Shown piece after piece: positions 8,105-16,330 of a stretch of DNA of 64,000 nucleotides. The stretch lies in NCBI RefSeq assembly GCF_035944375.1, contig NZ_DASZBE010000037.1, one strand, 5' to 3'. The first letter of the stretch is position 1. Every line of letters begins with the position of its first letter. The DNA comes from Allobosea sp035944375 (GTDB lineage: Bacteria; Pseudomonadota; Alphaproteobacteria; Rhizobiales; Beijerinckiaceae). The translations under genes were made by a program, and so were the position numbers. The notes beneath the pieces are model-generated. The model was given only the letters and a program-made list of their open reading frames with translations. It was not told where the DNA came from and made no database searches.

Positions 8105-9307
8105 ATGACTGCCCTCGATCTGTTCCGCGAGCACGGCAAGGTCGTCGGCTTCGCCTTCCTGCTGGCCTTCCTGTCTTCCTTCGGCCAGACCTATTTCATC
8201 GCCCTGTCGATCCCCGGCATCCAACTCGCGCATGGACTCTCCCATGCCGATGTCGGCCTGCTCTTCGCCGGCGCCACGCTGGCGTCGGGCCTGCTCCTGA
8301 GCTGGGTCGGCGAGGCGCTCGACCATCGGGCCCTGCGCCATGTCGCTGCCGCCGCCCTGCTGGGGCTGGGGCTGGCCTCGCTCGCGCTGGCGGCCGCGCC
8401 GGGTGTCGTCGCGCTGGCCCTGGCCTTCTTCGGATTGCGCCTGTGCGGTCAGGGCGTCCTCAGCCATGCCGCGGTCACCTCGACCGCCCGGCTGTCGCAA
8501 GGCGTCCGGGGGCGGGCACTCGGAGTTACCACGCTGGGGTTCCAGGTCGGGATGGCCGTCATCCCGGCCGTCGCGGGCTGGATCATTGGGGCGGCCGGCT
8601 GGGTGAGCCTGTGGCACGCCACCGCCGTCGCCGCCATCGGTTCAGCCGGTTTGATCCTGCTTCATGGTCCGCGCGAGGGCGCGCCGGCACCGAATGCGTC
8701 GGGCGAGGCCCGCGCCACCGTCACGCGCCTGACGCTGGCGGGCGATCCGCGATTTCTCGCGCTTCTGCCCGCCATGATGGGGCCGCCGGCCATCATCACA
8801 GGCTACTTCTTTCATCAGCGCGCCATCGGCGACCTGCTCGGTTGGTCGCTCGACAGCCTTGCGCTCGCCGTCGCCGTCACGGCACTGACCTCGGTCGCGA
8901 GCTCGGTTCTGGCCGGCAGCCTGATCGACCGGTTCGGGGCGGTGCCGCTGACGCGCCTCTATCTGCTGCCGCTGGCCTGCGCCTCGGCCATGCTGCCGAC
9001 CGCGACAGGCACGCTCGGGGCCCTCGGGCTCTTTCTGCTGATCGGCATCACCTCGGGAGCGTCGAATGCCATCGTCACCGCCGCGCTGGCGGAACTCTAC
9101 GGCCCGCGACAGCTCGGCCTCGTGCGCGCCCAGGCAGGAACGGTAATGATCGTCTCGTCTGCGCTGACGCCCGGGCTGATGGGTTATGGCCTGGATCGTG
9201 GCTGGGGCCTTGCCTCGATCGGAGTGGTCTCGTGCCTGTTCCTGCTCGCCGCTTCCGCCATGACCCTGCGCCTGGCGCGCCCCGCCTGCGCCGGCCAACC
9301 CTCCTGA
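8105..9307 (+). CDS. Major facilitator superfamily transporter
   Basis: 400 residues with about twelve hydrophobic segments in two halves and a central hydrophilic loop (about 190-215), so an inner-membrane MFS carrier. It has short cytoplasmic basic loops but no textbook substrate signature. It starts 81 bases after amidase 1, on the same strand, and probably moves the amide substrate or its product. Direction and substrate are unknown. Confidence 0.8.
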   Translation: MTALDLFREHGKVVGFAFLLAFLSSFGQTYFIALSIPGIQLAHGLSHADVGLLFAGATLASGLLLSWVGEALDHRALRHVAAAALLGLGLASLALAAAPGVVALALAFFGLRLCGQGVLSHAAVTSTARLSQGVRGRALGVTTLGFQVGMAVIPAVAGWIIGAAGWVSLWHATAVAAIGSAGLILLHGPREGAPAPNASGEARATVTRLTLAGDPRFLALLPAMMGPPAIITGYFFHQRAIGDLLGWSLDSLALAVAVTALTSVASSVLAGSLIDRFGAVPLTRLYLLPLACASAMLPTATGTLGALGLFLLIGITSGASNAIVTAALAELYGPRQLGLVRAQAGTVMIVSSALTPGLMGYGLDRGWGLASIGVVSCLFLLAASAMTLRLARPACAGQPS

Positions 9308-9353
9308 CGCTGCCGGCCAGGGCGTCGGCGAGCCCGGCGGGGTGGCGAGCACG

Positions 9354-10265
9354 ATGAGCCCACCACGACTCCATGCCGACGAGGTCGAGATCGACGCCGC
9401 TCTCGTCGGCCGGCTCGTCGCCTGCCGGTTTCCGCTCTGGCGCGACCTGACCCTGAGGCGCATCGCATCGAGCGGCACCGACAACGCCATGTTTCGGCTG
9501 GGCCGGCACCTCTGTCTGCGCCTGCCGCGTTATCCGGCAGCAACGGCACTCCTTGGCAAGGAACAGCACTGGCTGCCGCGCCTGGCGCCTCACCTGCCGC
9601 TCGCCATTCCCGTCCCTCTCGCCACGGCGCAGCCAGGCGAGGGCTATCCGTTTGCCTGGTCGGTCTGCCGCTGGATCCCCGGCGAGGACGCTCATCGCGG
9701 CAGCATCCGTGACCGCAATGGGGCGGCGCTGACGCTCGCGCGCTTCATCCAGGCGCTCCAGGCGATCGCCCCGTCGGAGGGACCGCGCAGCGGCAGCGCC
9801 GGTGTCGAGCGCGGCGTGCCACTGCTCGAACGCAACGAGCGCGTCAGGCAGGCGATCGCCGCCCTCGCCGGCGACATCGACGTCGCTGCGGTCACACGAG
9901 CCTGGGATGCCGCGCTGGCCGCGCCGCCCTGGCGCGGACCGCCCGTCTGGCTGCATGGCGACCTCCACCCCGGCAACCTGCTGCTGCGGAACGGCGCGCT
10001 CGTCGCGGTGATCGACTTCGGCGGCCTCGGCGTCGGCGATCCGGCCTGCGACCTGCTGCCCGCCTGGACGCTCTTCTCGGCCTCGGAACGCCGGATCTTT
10101 CGGGCGCAGCTTGCCTGCGACGAAGCCGGCTGGGCGCGTGGAAAGGGCTGGGCCTTGTCGATCGCCCTGATCGCATGGCCCTATTATCGCGACACCAACC
10201 CCGCCATCGTGGACATGGCCCGCCGCACGATCGAGCGCGTCCTGGCCGATGCGGGTTCTCGCTGA
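9354..10265 (+). CDS. Aminoglycoside phosphotransferase-family kinase
   Basis: About 303 residues with the kinase-like APH fold. The Brenner motif HGDLHPGN carries the catalytic Asp, and VIDFGGLGVGDPACDL carries the metal-binding Asp. It probably phosphorylates a small hydroxylated or amino compound; such genes in catabolic loci need not give drug resistance. ATG 9354 is preferred over an in-frame GTG at 9342. It lies 46 bases after the MFS gene, so it could belong to the amidase 1 operon or be a bystander. Convergent with the next gene. Confidence 0.75.
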   Translation: MSPPRLHADEVEIDAALVGRLVACRFPLWRDLTLRRIASSGTDNAMFRLGRHLCLRLPRYPAATALLGKEQHWLPRLAPHLPLAIPVPLATAQPGEGYPFAWSVCRWIPGEDAHRGSIRDRNGAALTLARFIQALQAIAPSEGPRSGSAGVERGVPLLERNERVRQAIAALAGDIDVAAVTRAWDAALAAPPWRGPPVWLHGDLHPGNLLLRNGALVAVIDFGGLGVGDPACDLLPAWTLFSASERRIFRAQLACDEAGWARGKGWALSIALIAWPYYRDTNPAIVDMARRTIERVLADAGSR

Positions 10266-10289
10266 TTAGAGTTAGCCCGGGAGCCGTCC

Positions 10290-11069
10290 TCAGCGGATCG
10301 AGGGCCGCCGCTGGCCGCCATCGACCTGGATGTCGGCCGCATTGATGCCGGCTGCGCGCGGCGAGACGACGAAGGCGATCGCGTCGGCGATCTCGTCGAC
10401 GGTGCTCAGCCGCTTCGCGGGAAAATCCTCCGCCTCGAACTTGGCGAAATCCTCGGGCCGCTCGGTCCGGGTCCGCTCCCAGCCGCCGCCGGGGAAGATC
10501 GTCGAGCCCGGTGAGACCGCGTTCACGCGGATGCCGTGGGGCCCCAGTTCCCAGGCCAGCGAGCGCGCGGCATGGATCAGCCCCGCCTTCGCGGCGGCAT
10601 ATTGCGCACCGCGCGCGGCCGGAGCGCGCCCCGAGATCGAGGCGACGAAGACGGCGTTGCCGATGTCGCTGCGGGCGAGCGCTGGCGTCGCTTCGCGCAG
10701 CGCCGCGATCGCATGGCCGACATTGAAGCGGAAGGTCTCGTCCCAGTCGGCGTCGCTCGACGTTGCCAGCTCGCGCTCGCCGAAGCTGCCGCCGGCATTG
10801 GCGATCAGGATGTCGAGCCCGCCATAGGCGGCCATCGTCTCCGCCACGGCCCGCGCCGACTCCGCGGGGTTGCGGAAATCTGCCTGGATGGTCAGGACCT
10901 CGCCGCCCGCGGCGCGGATCTCGGCTGCTGTCTGCGCCAGCGTGTCCGCCCCGCGCGCGGCGATGGCGAGCCGGACGCCCTCGCCGGCGAGCAGCAAGGC
11001 GGTGGCCTTGCCGATGCCGCGGCTGCCGCCGGTGATCAGCGCGATCCTGCCCTTCAGACCCAGATCCAT
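10290..11069 (-). CDS. Short-chain dehydrogenase/reductase
   Basis: 259 residues with the classical SDR elements: TGGSRGIG cofactor loop (14-21), the NAG motif, and the catalytic Ser-Tyr-Lys (ASISGR, then QYAAAK). VNAVSPGS follows as usual. It oxidises or reduces an alcohol/ketone with NAD(P). It is the last gene of the minus-strand operon headed by AtzG-like 2; its start is one base from the acetamidase stop. It may process a product of amide hydrolysis; substrate unknown. Confidence 0.85.
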   Translation of the reverse strand: MDLGLKGRIALITGGSRGIGKATALLLAGEGVRLAIAARGADTLAQTAAEIRAAGGEVLTIQADFRNPAESARAVAETMAAYGGLDILIANAGGSFGERELATSSDADWDETFRFNVGHAIAALREATPALARSDIGNAVFVASISGRAPAARGAQYAAAKAGLIHAARSLAWELGPHGIRVNAVSPGSTIFPGGGWERTRTERPEDFAKFEAEDFPAKRLSTVDEIADAIAFVVSPRAAGINAADIQVDGGQRRPSIR

Positions 11070-11070
11070 C

Positions 11071-12024
11071 TCAGGCCGCCTTCGGGAGCAGGAGCTTCTT
11101 GGCGAGCATGCAGTGGATGCCCTTGGAGCCGTTCACCGTCTGCGTCACCCGCAGATCGGCGGCGATCGAACACAGCGTATAGGCGTCCTCGCGCGAGAGG
11201 CCGGCCACCTCGCCGATCAGCACGATCATGTCGCGCAGCGCCATCTCGGCACAGCGGTCGAGATCGGGGTCCATGCCCATGGTCAGGTAATGCGTCGGCG
11301 TCTCCGCCCGCGGATAGGTGAAGGCGAGGTCCTCGCGCAGGATGAAGGTGAAGCGGCCCTGCAGCGCGGTCTCGATCGCGGTCACGCAGACCTCGCCGTC
11401 GCCCTGCGCGGCATGGCCGTCGCCGCAGGAGAACAGCCCGCCCTCCACGAACACCGGCAGGAAGATCGTCGCGCCCGCGACCATCTCCTTGTTGTCGAGA
11501 TTGCCGCCGAAGGCGCGCGGCACGATCGAGGTCACGCGGCCCCAGGCCGGCGGCGGCGCCGTGCCCATCACGCCGAAGAACGGCGCGAGTTCCAGGTCCA
11601 GCCCCCAGGGCAGCTTGCCGATCTTGGCGTTGAGGTCGAGCGGGATGTGAAGCAGCCGGACGTCGTGGAAATCGCTCTGCAGCGTGCCGGCGAGCGGGCG
11701 GATGACGTTGTAGCCCCAATCCTGCCGGAGCTGGACATCCTCGATCCGCACCTCCAGCACATGGCCGGGCATGGCACCCTCCACCGCGATCGGCCCGGTC
11801 AGGATATGGCCGGGCAGGGTCTTCTCGGCATGGGCGTGGACATCGGCTATCTCGGGCGGGGTGGTGAAGCCGCTGCCCGGCTTGGGGTGGACCTCCGGCG
11901 CGCCCGTCACCGTATCGACCGTGACCGTGTCACCGCTGGCGATCACGAGCTTCGGCTTCAGCGCCGCATCGAAGAAGCCCCAATGGCAGGTCGCGCCGCT
12001 GGCTCTCAGGTGGTGATGGGTCAT
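11071..12024 (-). CDS. Acetamidase/formamidase family protein
   Basis: 317 residues of the FmdA/AmdA fold, which is unrelated to the amidase-signature enzymes. Family features seen are HWGFFDAALKPKLVIASGDTV, PGHVLEVRIEDV, and the GDGHAAQGDGEVCVTAIE segment. Members release ammonia from formamide, acetamide or similar short amides. It sits between an EamA carrier and an SDR in the operon driven from the divergent promoter at 14.9 kb. Together with amidase 2 it suggests stepwise removal of nitrogen from a compound; this is inference. Confidence 0.85.
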   Translation of the reverse strand: MTHHHLRASGATCHWGFFDAALKPKLVIASGDTVTVDTVTGAPEVHPKPGSGFTTPPEIADVHAHAEKTLPGHILTGPIAVEGAMPGHVLEVRIEDVQLRQDWGYNVIRPLAGTLQSDFHDVRLLHIPLDLNAKIGKLPWGLDLELAPFFGVMGTAPPPAWGRVTSIVPRAFGGNLDNKEMVAGATIFLPVFVEGGLFSCGDGHAAQGDGEVCVTAIETALQGRFTFILREDLAFTYPRAETPTHYLTMGMDPDLDRCAEMALRDMIVLIGEVAGLSREDAYTLCSIAADLRVTQTVNGSKGIHCMLAKKLLLPKAA

Positions 12025-12059
12025 GCGTCGTCGTCCGGGTCAGAGGGGCGGAGATGGTG

Positions 12060-13166
12060 TCAGGCGGGCGGATTGTCCGGCAGCGGCGTGGCGGCCAGGC
12101 GGCGTGCGCCGGCATTGTGGCGCATCGTGTAGATCGTGCCGCCGGCGACCAGGGCGGCGCCGACGATGGTGACGAGATTGGGCAGCTCGGCGAAGACGAG
12201 ATAGCCGCTCACCGTCGCCAGCAGCAGGCGGACGAAGTCGAGCGGGGCCAGCGCCGAGGCCTCGCCCATCTGGTAGGCGCGGGTGACGAGCCATTGCCCG
12301 GCCGTGCCGACGACGCCGATCCCGACCATCAGCGCCCATTCGACCGGCGTCGGCGGCGTCCACAGGAAGACGGCGGGCAAGCCCAGCGCGATCAGCACCA
12401 CCGCGCCCTGCCAGAACAGGATCGTCTCCGTGCGCTCGGACTGGCCGAGCACGCGCACCGAGATGGTGATGCCGGCCCCGAACAGCGCGCCGAGGATGGC
12501 GAGCAGCGCATAGCCGTTCATCGCCTCGCCGCCTGGCCGCAGCATGACGAAGACCCCGGCGAAGCCGATCGCCAGGGCGATCCAGCGCCGCCGGTCGACG
12601 ACCTCGCGCAGGATCAGGATGGCGAGCAGCGTCACGAACAGCACCTGCGCGAAGCCCAGCGCCGTCGCCTCCGCCATCGGCAGATGGATTAGTGCCGTGA
12701 AGCCGCAGAGCATGGCGCCGAGCGAGAACATCCCTCGCAGGAACTGCAGCCCCGGCCGGCGCGTGTGCATGATCCGCGGCAGGGCGCGGCCGACCACCAG
12801 AGCCAGGATCAGCGTCATCACCAATTGCCGGACGATCAGGATCTGCGGCAGGGGAATGCGCCCGCCGGCCAGCTTGATCAGCGTCATCATCACCGCGAAG
12901 GCGGTGAAGGCGGCGATCATCAACAGCGAGCCGCGCAGATTGGGCGTGGCGGCGCGCCACCAGCCGCGGGCGCGGTCGCGATGGCGTGCTCGCGCTGTCG
13001 GCAGGGCGTTGGCCGCGGCTGGCAGGGCACTGGCGGCGAGGATCGAAGCGGCGGCCGCGAGGCTGTCCGCCGAGGCCTCGACGGTGACAATCTCCGGAGC
13101 CGGCTCCGGCAGCGCGTCGTCAGGCAGGAAGGCGACGGCGCGCGCCCCGGCATCATCCTCGCTCAT
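12060..13166 (-). CDS. EamA/DMT-type transporter 1, with a long hydrophilic N-terminus
   Basis: 368 residues. The first 75 or so are Ala-rich and hydrophilic, then ten hydrophobic segments form two EamA repeats (LPMAEATALGFAQVLFVTLLA, then APLDFVRLLLATVSG). DMT carriers commonly export metabolites or amino acids. The N-terminal extension is unusual for this family; a start at an internal GTG or ATG cannot be excluded, but ATG 13164-13166 opens the frame cleanly. Third gene of the AtzG2-amidase 2 operon. Confidence 0.82.
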   Translation of the reverse strand: MSEDDAGARAVAFLPDDALPEPAPEIVTVEASADSLAAAASILAASALPAAANALPTARARHRDRARGWWRAATPNLRGSLLMIAAFTAFAVMMTLIKLAGGRIPLPQILIVRQLVMTLILALVVGRALPRIMHTRRPGLQFLRGMFSLGAMLCGFTALIHLPMAEATALGFAQVLFVTLLAILILREVVDRRRWIALAIGFAGVFVMLRPGGEAMNGYALLAILGALFGAGITISVRVLGQSERTETILFWQGAVVLIALGLPAVFLWTPPTPVEWALMVGIGVVGTAGQWLVTRAYQMGEASALAPLDFVRLLLATVSGYLVFAELPNLVTIVGAALVAGGTIYTMRHNAGARRLAATPLPDNPPA

Positions 13167-13202
13167 GGGGGCACCGGGTGTGGCCCTCGGCGCACCGGCG
13201 CC

Positions 13203-14630
13203 TCATGCCGCCTGCCTGAGTGCGGCTGTCGCCGGCCTCAGCCCCGTGAGCGCCAGCGCCGTCTCGATCTGCGCCCCGATGCGCAGCACCGTCGCCTCAT
13301 CGAAGGGCCGCCCGACGATCTGCACCGAAAGCGGCAGGCCGGAGGCCGAGAACCCGGCCGGCATCGACATCGCCGGGTTGCCGGTGACGTTGAACGGCAT
13401 GGTCTGGATCGGCCAGTTCGGCGGGAAGGCGTCCGACATGCTGTCGAAGCGCGCGGCCGGCGCCAGCGCCGAGGCGCAGAGGATCGCGTCGTACTGCTTG
13501 AGCAGCTGATGGTTGACCGCGACCGCCAGCTCCCGGCGCAGGCGATAGGCCTGGGTCAGGTCGGCGGCGCTCAGCGTTGCCCCCAGGATCATCCGGGTGA
13601 AGGTCAGACGGCCGAAATCGAGCGGCCGCTCGCGATAGTCCTTCTCGTGGATGGCGAAGGCCTCCGAGAACATGATCACCCGCCCGACCGCGTTGAACAG
13701 CTCGTAATCGGGGATCGTGACCTCCTCGACGATCGCGCCGGCCTTCGCCAGCAGGGCGGCGGCCTTGTCGATGGCTGCGACGACCTCGGGCGAGACGCCC
13801 TCGGCCTGCGCGAAGAAATGACGCGGCAGCGCGATCCGGAGACCGGTCACATCGCCGTCGAGCCCGCTGCGGAAGTCAGGGGCGGGCACATCGGCGCTGG
13901 CGGGGTCGAGCGGATCATGGCCCGCGATGACCTCCATGGTGATCGCGCTGTCCTCGACGGTCCAGCTCAGCGGGCCGCAATGGTCGAGCGTGTAGGAGAG
14001 CGGGAAGACGCCGCGCCGCGACACCAGCCCATAGGTCGGCTTCAGCCCGACCGTGCCACAATAGGCGGCCGGCCCGCGGATCGAGCCGCCGGTGTCGGAC
14101 CCCATCGCCATGCGGCACAGCCCCGCCGCCACCGCCGCGCCCGATCCTGAGGACGAGCCGCCGGGAATGTGCTCGGGGTTCCAGGGGTTCCGCGCCGGCG
14201 GAAATGGGAGATCGAAGCTCGGGCCGCCCAGCGCGAACTCATGCGTCGAGAGCTTGCCGAGCAGCACGCCGCCACCCGCCTTGAGCTTCGCCGCCACGAC
14301 GGAGTCGGCGGCGGGCACATTGTCGACCAGCAGCTTGGAGTGGCAGGTCGTGCGAATGCCGGCCGTGTCGTAGATGTCCTTCAGCGCATAGGGGATGCCC
14401 TGCATCGGGCCGGCATCCGTGCCTGCCTTGAAGGCTGCGTCGGCGGCTGCGGCATCGGCGAGAGCACGCTCGGCGGTGACCGTGATGAAGCTGTTCAGGG
14501 CGCCGTCCAGCGCGGCGATCCGCGCCAGCGCGTCCTGCGCGAGCGCGGTCGCCGTCACCTCGCCCGCACGCAGGGCGGCGCCAGCCTCGGCGATGGAGAG
14601 TTCGTGCAGCGGTTTGGTGGTGCTGGACAT
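13203..14630 (-). CDS. Amidase-signature family hydrolase 2
   Basis: 475 residues with the full triad: Lys84 (ALKDIYDTAG), Ser159 (GGSSSGSG) and nucleophile Ser183 (DTGGSIRGPAA). The THEFALGGPSFDLPFPPARNPWN stretch, containing a conserved NPW, groups it closely with amidases 4, 5 and 6. Its ATG follows the AtzG-like stop by one base, so the two are probably translated together. Catalyses hydrolysis of an unidentified amide in the cytosol. Confidence 0.9.
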   Translation of the reverse strand: MSSTTKPLHELSIAEAGAALRAGEVTATALAQDALARIAALDGALNSFITVTAERALADAAAADAAFKAGTDAGPMQGIPYALKDIYDTAGIRTTCHSKLLVDNVPAADSVVAAKLKAGGGVLLGKLSTHEFALGGPSFDLPFPPARNPWNPEHIPGGSSSGSGAAVAAGLCRMAMGSDTGGSIRGPAAYCGTVGLKPTYGLVSRRGVFPLSYTLDHCGPLSWTVEDSAITMEVIAGHDPLDPASADVPAPDFRSGLDGDVTGLRIALPRHFFAQAEGVSPEVVAAIDKAAALLAKAGAIVEEVTIPDYELFNAVGRVIMFSEAFAIHEKDYRERPLDFGRLTFTRMILGATLSAADLTQAYRLRRELAVAVNHQLLKQYDAILCASALAPAARFDSMSDAFPPNWPIQTMPFNVTGNPAMSMPAGFSASGLPLSVQIVGRPFDEATVLRIGAQIETALALTGLRPATAALRQAA

Positions 14631-14631
14631 G

Positions 14632-14841
14632 TCAGGCCCCCTTCATCAGGGTGACGAGGGAGAAGGTGTTGGACGGCTCGGCGGCCGCCGTGCGCGGCTG
14701 GCGCAGCAGCGCGCATAGGCGCTTGAGGTCGCCATAGCCGGCCAGGACGGCGTCCATCCGGTCCGCCGGGACCGCCACTTCGGCGCGCCGCAGCAGCACC
14801 TCCAGTTCGCGCTTCAGATCAGCCGCGCTCGTCTCGCTCAT
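14632..14841 (-). CDS. AtzG/DUF4089-like small amidase partner 2
   Basis: 69 residues, mostly helical, with the AEPSNTF C-terminal motif that aligns with AEPAHIF, QEPVHAL and DEPSSFE in the other four copies. It is the first gene of the operon AtzG2-amidase 2-EamA-acetamidase-SDR. It ends one base before the amidase start. Expected to bind amidase 2 as a GatC-like small subunit. A sigma-54 promoter lies 40 bases upstream. Confidence 0.72.
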   Translation of the reverse strand: MSETSAADLKRELEVLLRRAEVAVPADRMDAVLAGYGDLKRLCALLRQPRTAAAEPSNTFSLVTLMKGA

Positions 14842-14880
14842 CGCCCTGTCCCCTGGTCCGCTTTCGTCGGCCCGGTCGAT

Positions 14881-14895
14881 GCAACCGCCATGCCA
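14881..14895 (-). promoter_or_regulatory. Sigma-54 promoter of the AtzG2-amidase 2 operon
   Basis: On the minus strand TGGCAT-GGCGG-TTGC, followed by A: one mismatch to the consensus. Predicted start about 14869, giving a short leader to the ATG at 14841. The palindrome at 14906-14917 lies exactly 10 bp upstream of the -24 element. Confidence 0.65.
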
Positions 14896-14905
14896 TGCCC
14901 GCTTC

Positions 14906-14917
14906 ATTGTATCCAAT
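14906..14917. promoter_or_regulatory. Operator-like palindrome ATTGTATCCAAT
   Basis: 12-bp inverted repeat of the FCD-GntR operator type (compare the VanR operator ATTGGATCCAAT). Identical to the copy at 36096-36107 and spaced the same 10 bp from a sigma-54 -24 element. Confidence 0.65.
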
Positions 14918-15105
14918 ACTGTCCGGCGCCTCGCGCGCCGAGGGGCGGCGATTTTCCTGTCGGTCTGCCGGAAATGGCGATGGCGAAGCGCGCATGCGCC
15001 CAATAAAACGGCGTATCTGTCTCGGCTCATTCGGCACAGAAGCCGCTCGTCTCGACGCTTCCGCCTCTCGCTGGAGTGAGGCGTCCATTTTGACGGCAGC
15101 GCTGC

Positions 15106-15117
15106 ATTGAATACAAT
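15106..15117. promoter_or_regulatory. Operator-like palindrome ATTGAATACAAT
   Basis: Full match to ATTGNATNCAAT, 10 bp upstream of the -24 element at 15128 on the plus strand. With 14906-14917 it brackets the divergent intergenic region 14842-15225. Confidence 0.65.
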
Positions 15118-15127
15118 CAATCGATAT

Positions 15128-15142
15128 CGGCATGGGCTTTGC
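15128..15142 (+). promoter_or_regulatory. Sigma-54 promoter of cysteine hydrolase 1
   Basis: CGGCAT-GGGCT-TTGC: two mismatches in the -24 element but the GG and GC dinucleotides and their spacing are intact. About 85 bases upstream of ATG 15226. Apart from these two promoters and palindromes, I see nothing else in 14842-15225. Confidence 0.5.
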
Positions 15143-15225
15143 TGCGGCGCTGGGGCTATCGCCCGCGCGGCCCGAGGCGGGGCCTGTCTCGGCGCGACCC
15201 TCATCCCGTCGATCAGGAGCGTCCC

Positions 15226-15933
15226 ATGCACACCATCGCGATCCCGGATTACGTTCTCCAGCGCGTCGTCGAGCGGCGCGGCAAGGTCAGGCTGTTCGAG
15301 ACGCTCGATCCGGCCCGCACGGCGCTGATCGTGGTCGATCTCCAGAACGGCTTCATGGCGCCGGGCCAGCCGGCCGAAATCCCCTTTGCCCGCGAGATCG
15401 TGCCCAACGTCAACCGGATCGGGCAGGCGCTCAGGCCCGCCGGCGGCCTCGTCGTCTACATCCAGAACACGATCACGGAGGAGACGCAGTCGCAGTGGTG
15501 CGTCTGGTTCGACAACTTCACCAAGGGCGACTTCAAGCAGCGCATGATCGCTGCCTTCGCGCGCGGCAGCTTCGGCCACGCCATCTATCCGGAGCTTAAG
15601 GTTCTGCCCGCGGACTGGACGGTCGAGAAGCAGCGCTTCGGCGCCTTCGTCGAGGGCTCGTCGACGCTTCATGCGCAATTGCAGGAGCGGGGCATCGATA
15701 CGCTGATCATCGTCGGCACGGCCACGAATGTCTGCTGCGAGTCGACCGCGCGCGACGCGATGATGATGAACTACAAGGTCGTTTTCGTGTCCGACGCCAA
15801 TGCCCGCCGCACCGACGAGGAGCACAACGCGACGCTCGGCAACGTCCTGGCCCTCTTCGGCGACGTCCAGTCGACCGACGAGGTGATCGCCGCGATCGGC
15901 GCCGGCACCGCGCTTCTGCGGGCCGCCGAGTGA
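15226..15933 (+). CDS. Isochorismatase-family cysteine hydrolase 1
   Basis: 235 residues. The triad of the active hydrolases is present: Asp38 (VVDLQNGF), Lys135 (VEKQRFGAF) and Cys170 (TNVCCEST). This subgroup includes ureidoacrylate/carbamoyl amidohydrolases such as RutB and N-carbamoylsarcosine amidase, so a C-N bond in a ureide or amide is the likely target. AGGAG precedes ATG 15226. Single-gene transcript from its own sigma-54 promoter, divergent from the amidase 2 operon; its paralogue lies at 22147. Confidence 0.85.
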   Translation: MHTIAIPDYVLQRVVERRGKVRLFETLDPARTALIVVDLQNGFMAPGQPAEIPFAREIVPNVNRIGQALRPAGGLVVYIQNTITEETQSQWCVWFDNFTKGDFKQRMIAAFARGSFGHAIYPELKVLPADWTVEKQRFGAFVEGSSTLHAQLQERGIDTLIIVGTATNVCCESTARDAMMMNYKVVFVSDANARRTDEEHNATLGNVLALFGDVQSTDEVIAAIGAGTALLRAAE

Positions 15934-16018
15934 TGTCGACCCCGCGAGGCGGCCGCGCCTTCGCCGGCGCGGCCTGCCCGGCGGAACCAAGATGTGCTCG
16001 CAGCTTCTTCGGCAAAAT

Positions 16019-16052
16019 ATTGTGCAGCGCAGCAGGGTGGGGCCTGCACAAT
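16019..16052. promoter_or_regulatory. Inverted repeat, candidate upstream activator site
   Basis: ATTGTGCAG (16019-16027) and its complement CTGCACAAT (16044-16052) are separated by 16 bp. They lie about 210-245 bp upstream of the sigma-54 promoter at 16263, the usual range for an enhancer-binding activator. No activator gene is in the window. Confidence 0.45.
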
Positions 16053-16088
16053 GGCCAGTTCGCTTCGCCCGCTGGCGGCCATGGCCAA

Positions 16089-16100
16089 ATTGTGTGCAAT
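16089..16100. promoter_or_regulatory. Operator-like palindrome ATTGTGTGCAAT
   Basis: Matches the island palindrome at 9 of its 10 fixed positions (G for A at position 6). Lies 162 bp upstream of the -24 element. The rest of the 397-base gap 15934-16330 shows a T7 run at 16172-16178 without a convincing stem. Confidence 0.4.
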
Positions 16101-16240
16101 GACGTGATCGGGACGTTATGGCGCGCGTCGCCCGGTCATGGCGGCGAAGCCGGATCAGATGGATCAGGCGCTTTTTTTGAGCGGATTTCCAACTCTGCGC
16201 GCGCGCCGTTGCCCGGCAGTGTTCAGCGCCGCGTGACCAA

Positions 16241-16252
16241 ATTGGACACAAT
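16241..16252. promoter_or_regulatory. Operator-like palindrome ATTGGACACAAT
   Basis: One deviation from ATTGNATNCAAT (C at position 7). Again exactly 10 bp upstream of the -24 element at 16263. Confidence 0.6.
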
Positions 16253-16262
16253 CGAGCCGGCT

Positions 16263-16277
16263 TGGCACGGCCCTTGC
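16263..16277 (+). promoter_or_regulatory. Sigma-54 promoter of the importer operon
   Basis: TGGCAC-GGCCC-TTGC followed by T: a perfect -24/-12 match with correct spacing, 53 bases before ATG 16331. This is the clearest sigma-54 promoter in the window. Confidence 0.8.
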
Positions 16278-16330
16278 TAAATTCCCCGGGACGCCGCTCA
16301 CGACCTCATCGCATCCCGGAGGGAGCCTGC

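Noticed and set aside
6442..9357. A 971-codon frame over amidase 1 and the MFS gene
   Set aside because: Arg/Pro-rich out-of-frame shadow; the overlapped genes carry the recognisable domains.
16172..16178. T7 run as a terminator of cysteine hydrolase 1
   Set aside because: No stable stem directly precedes it, and it is 240 bases past the stop.
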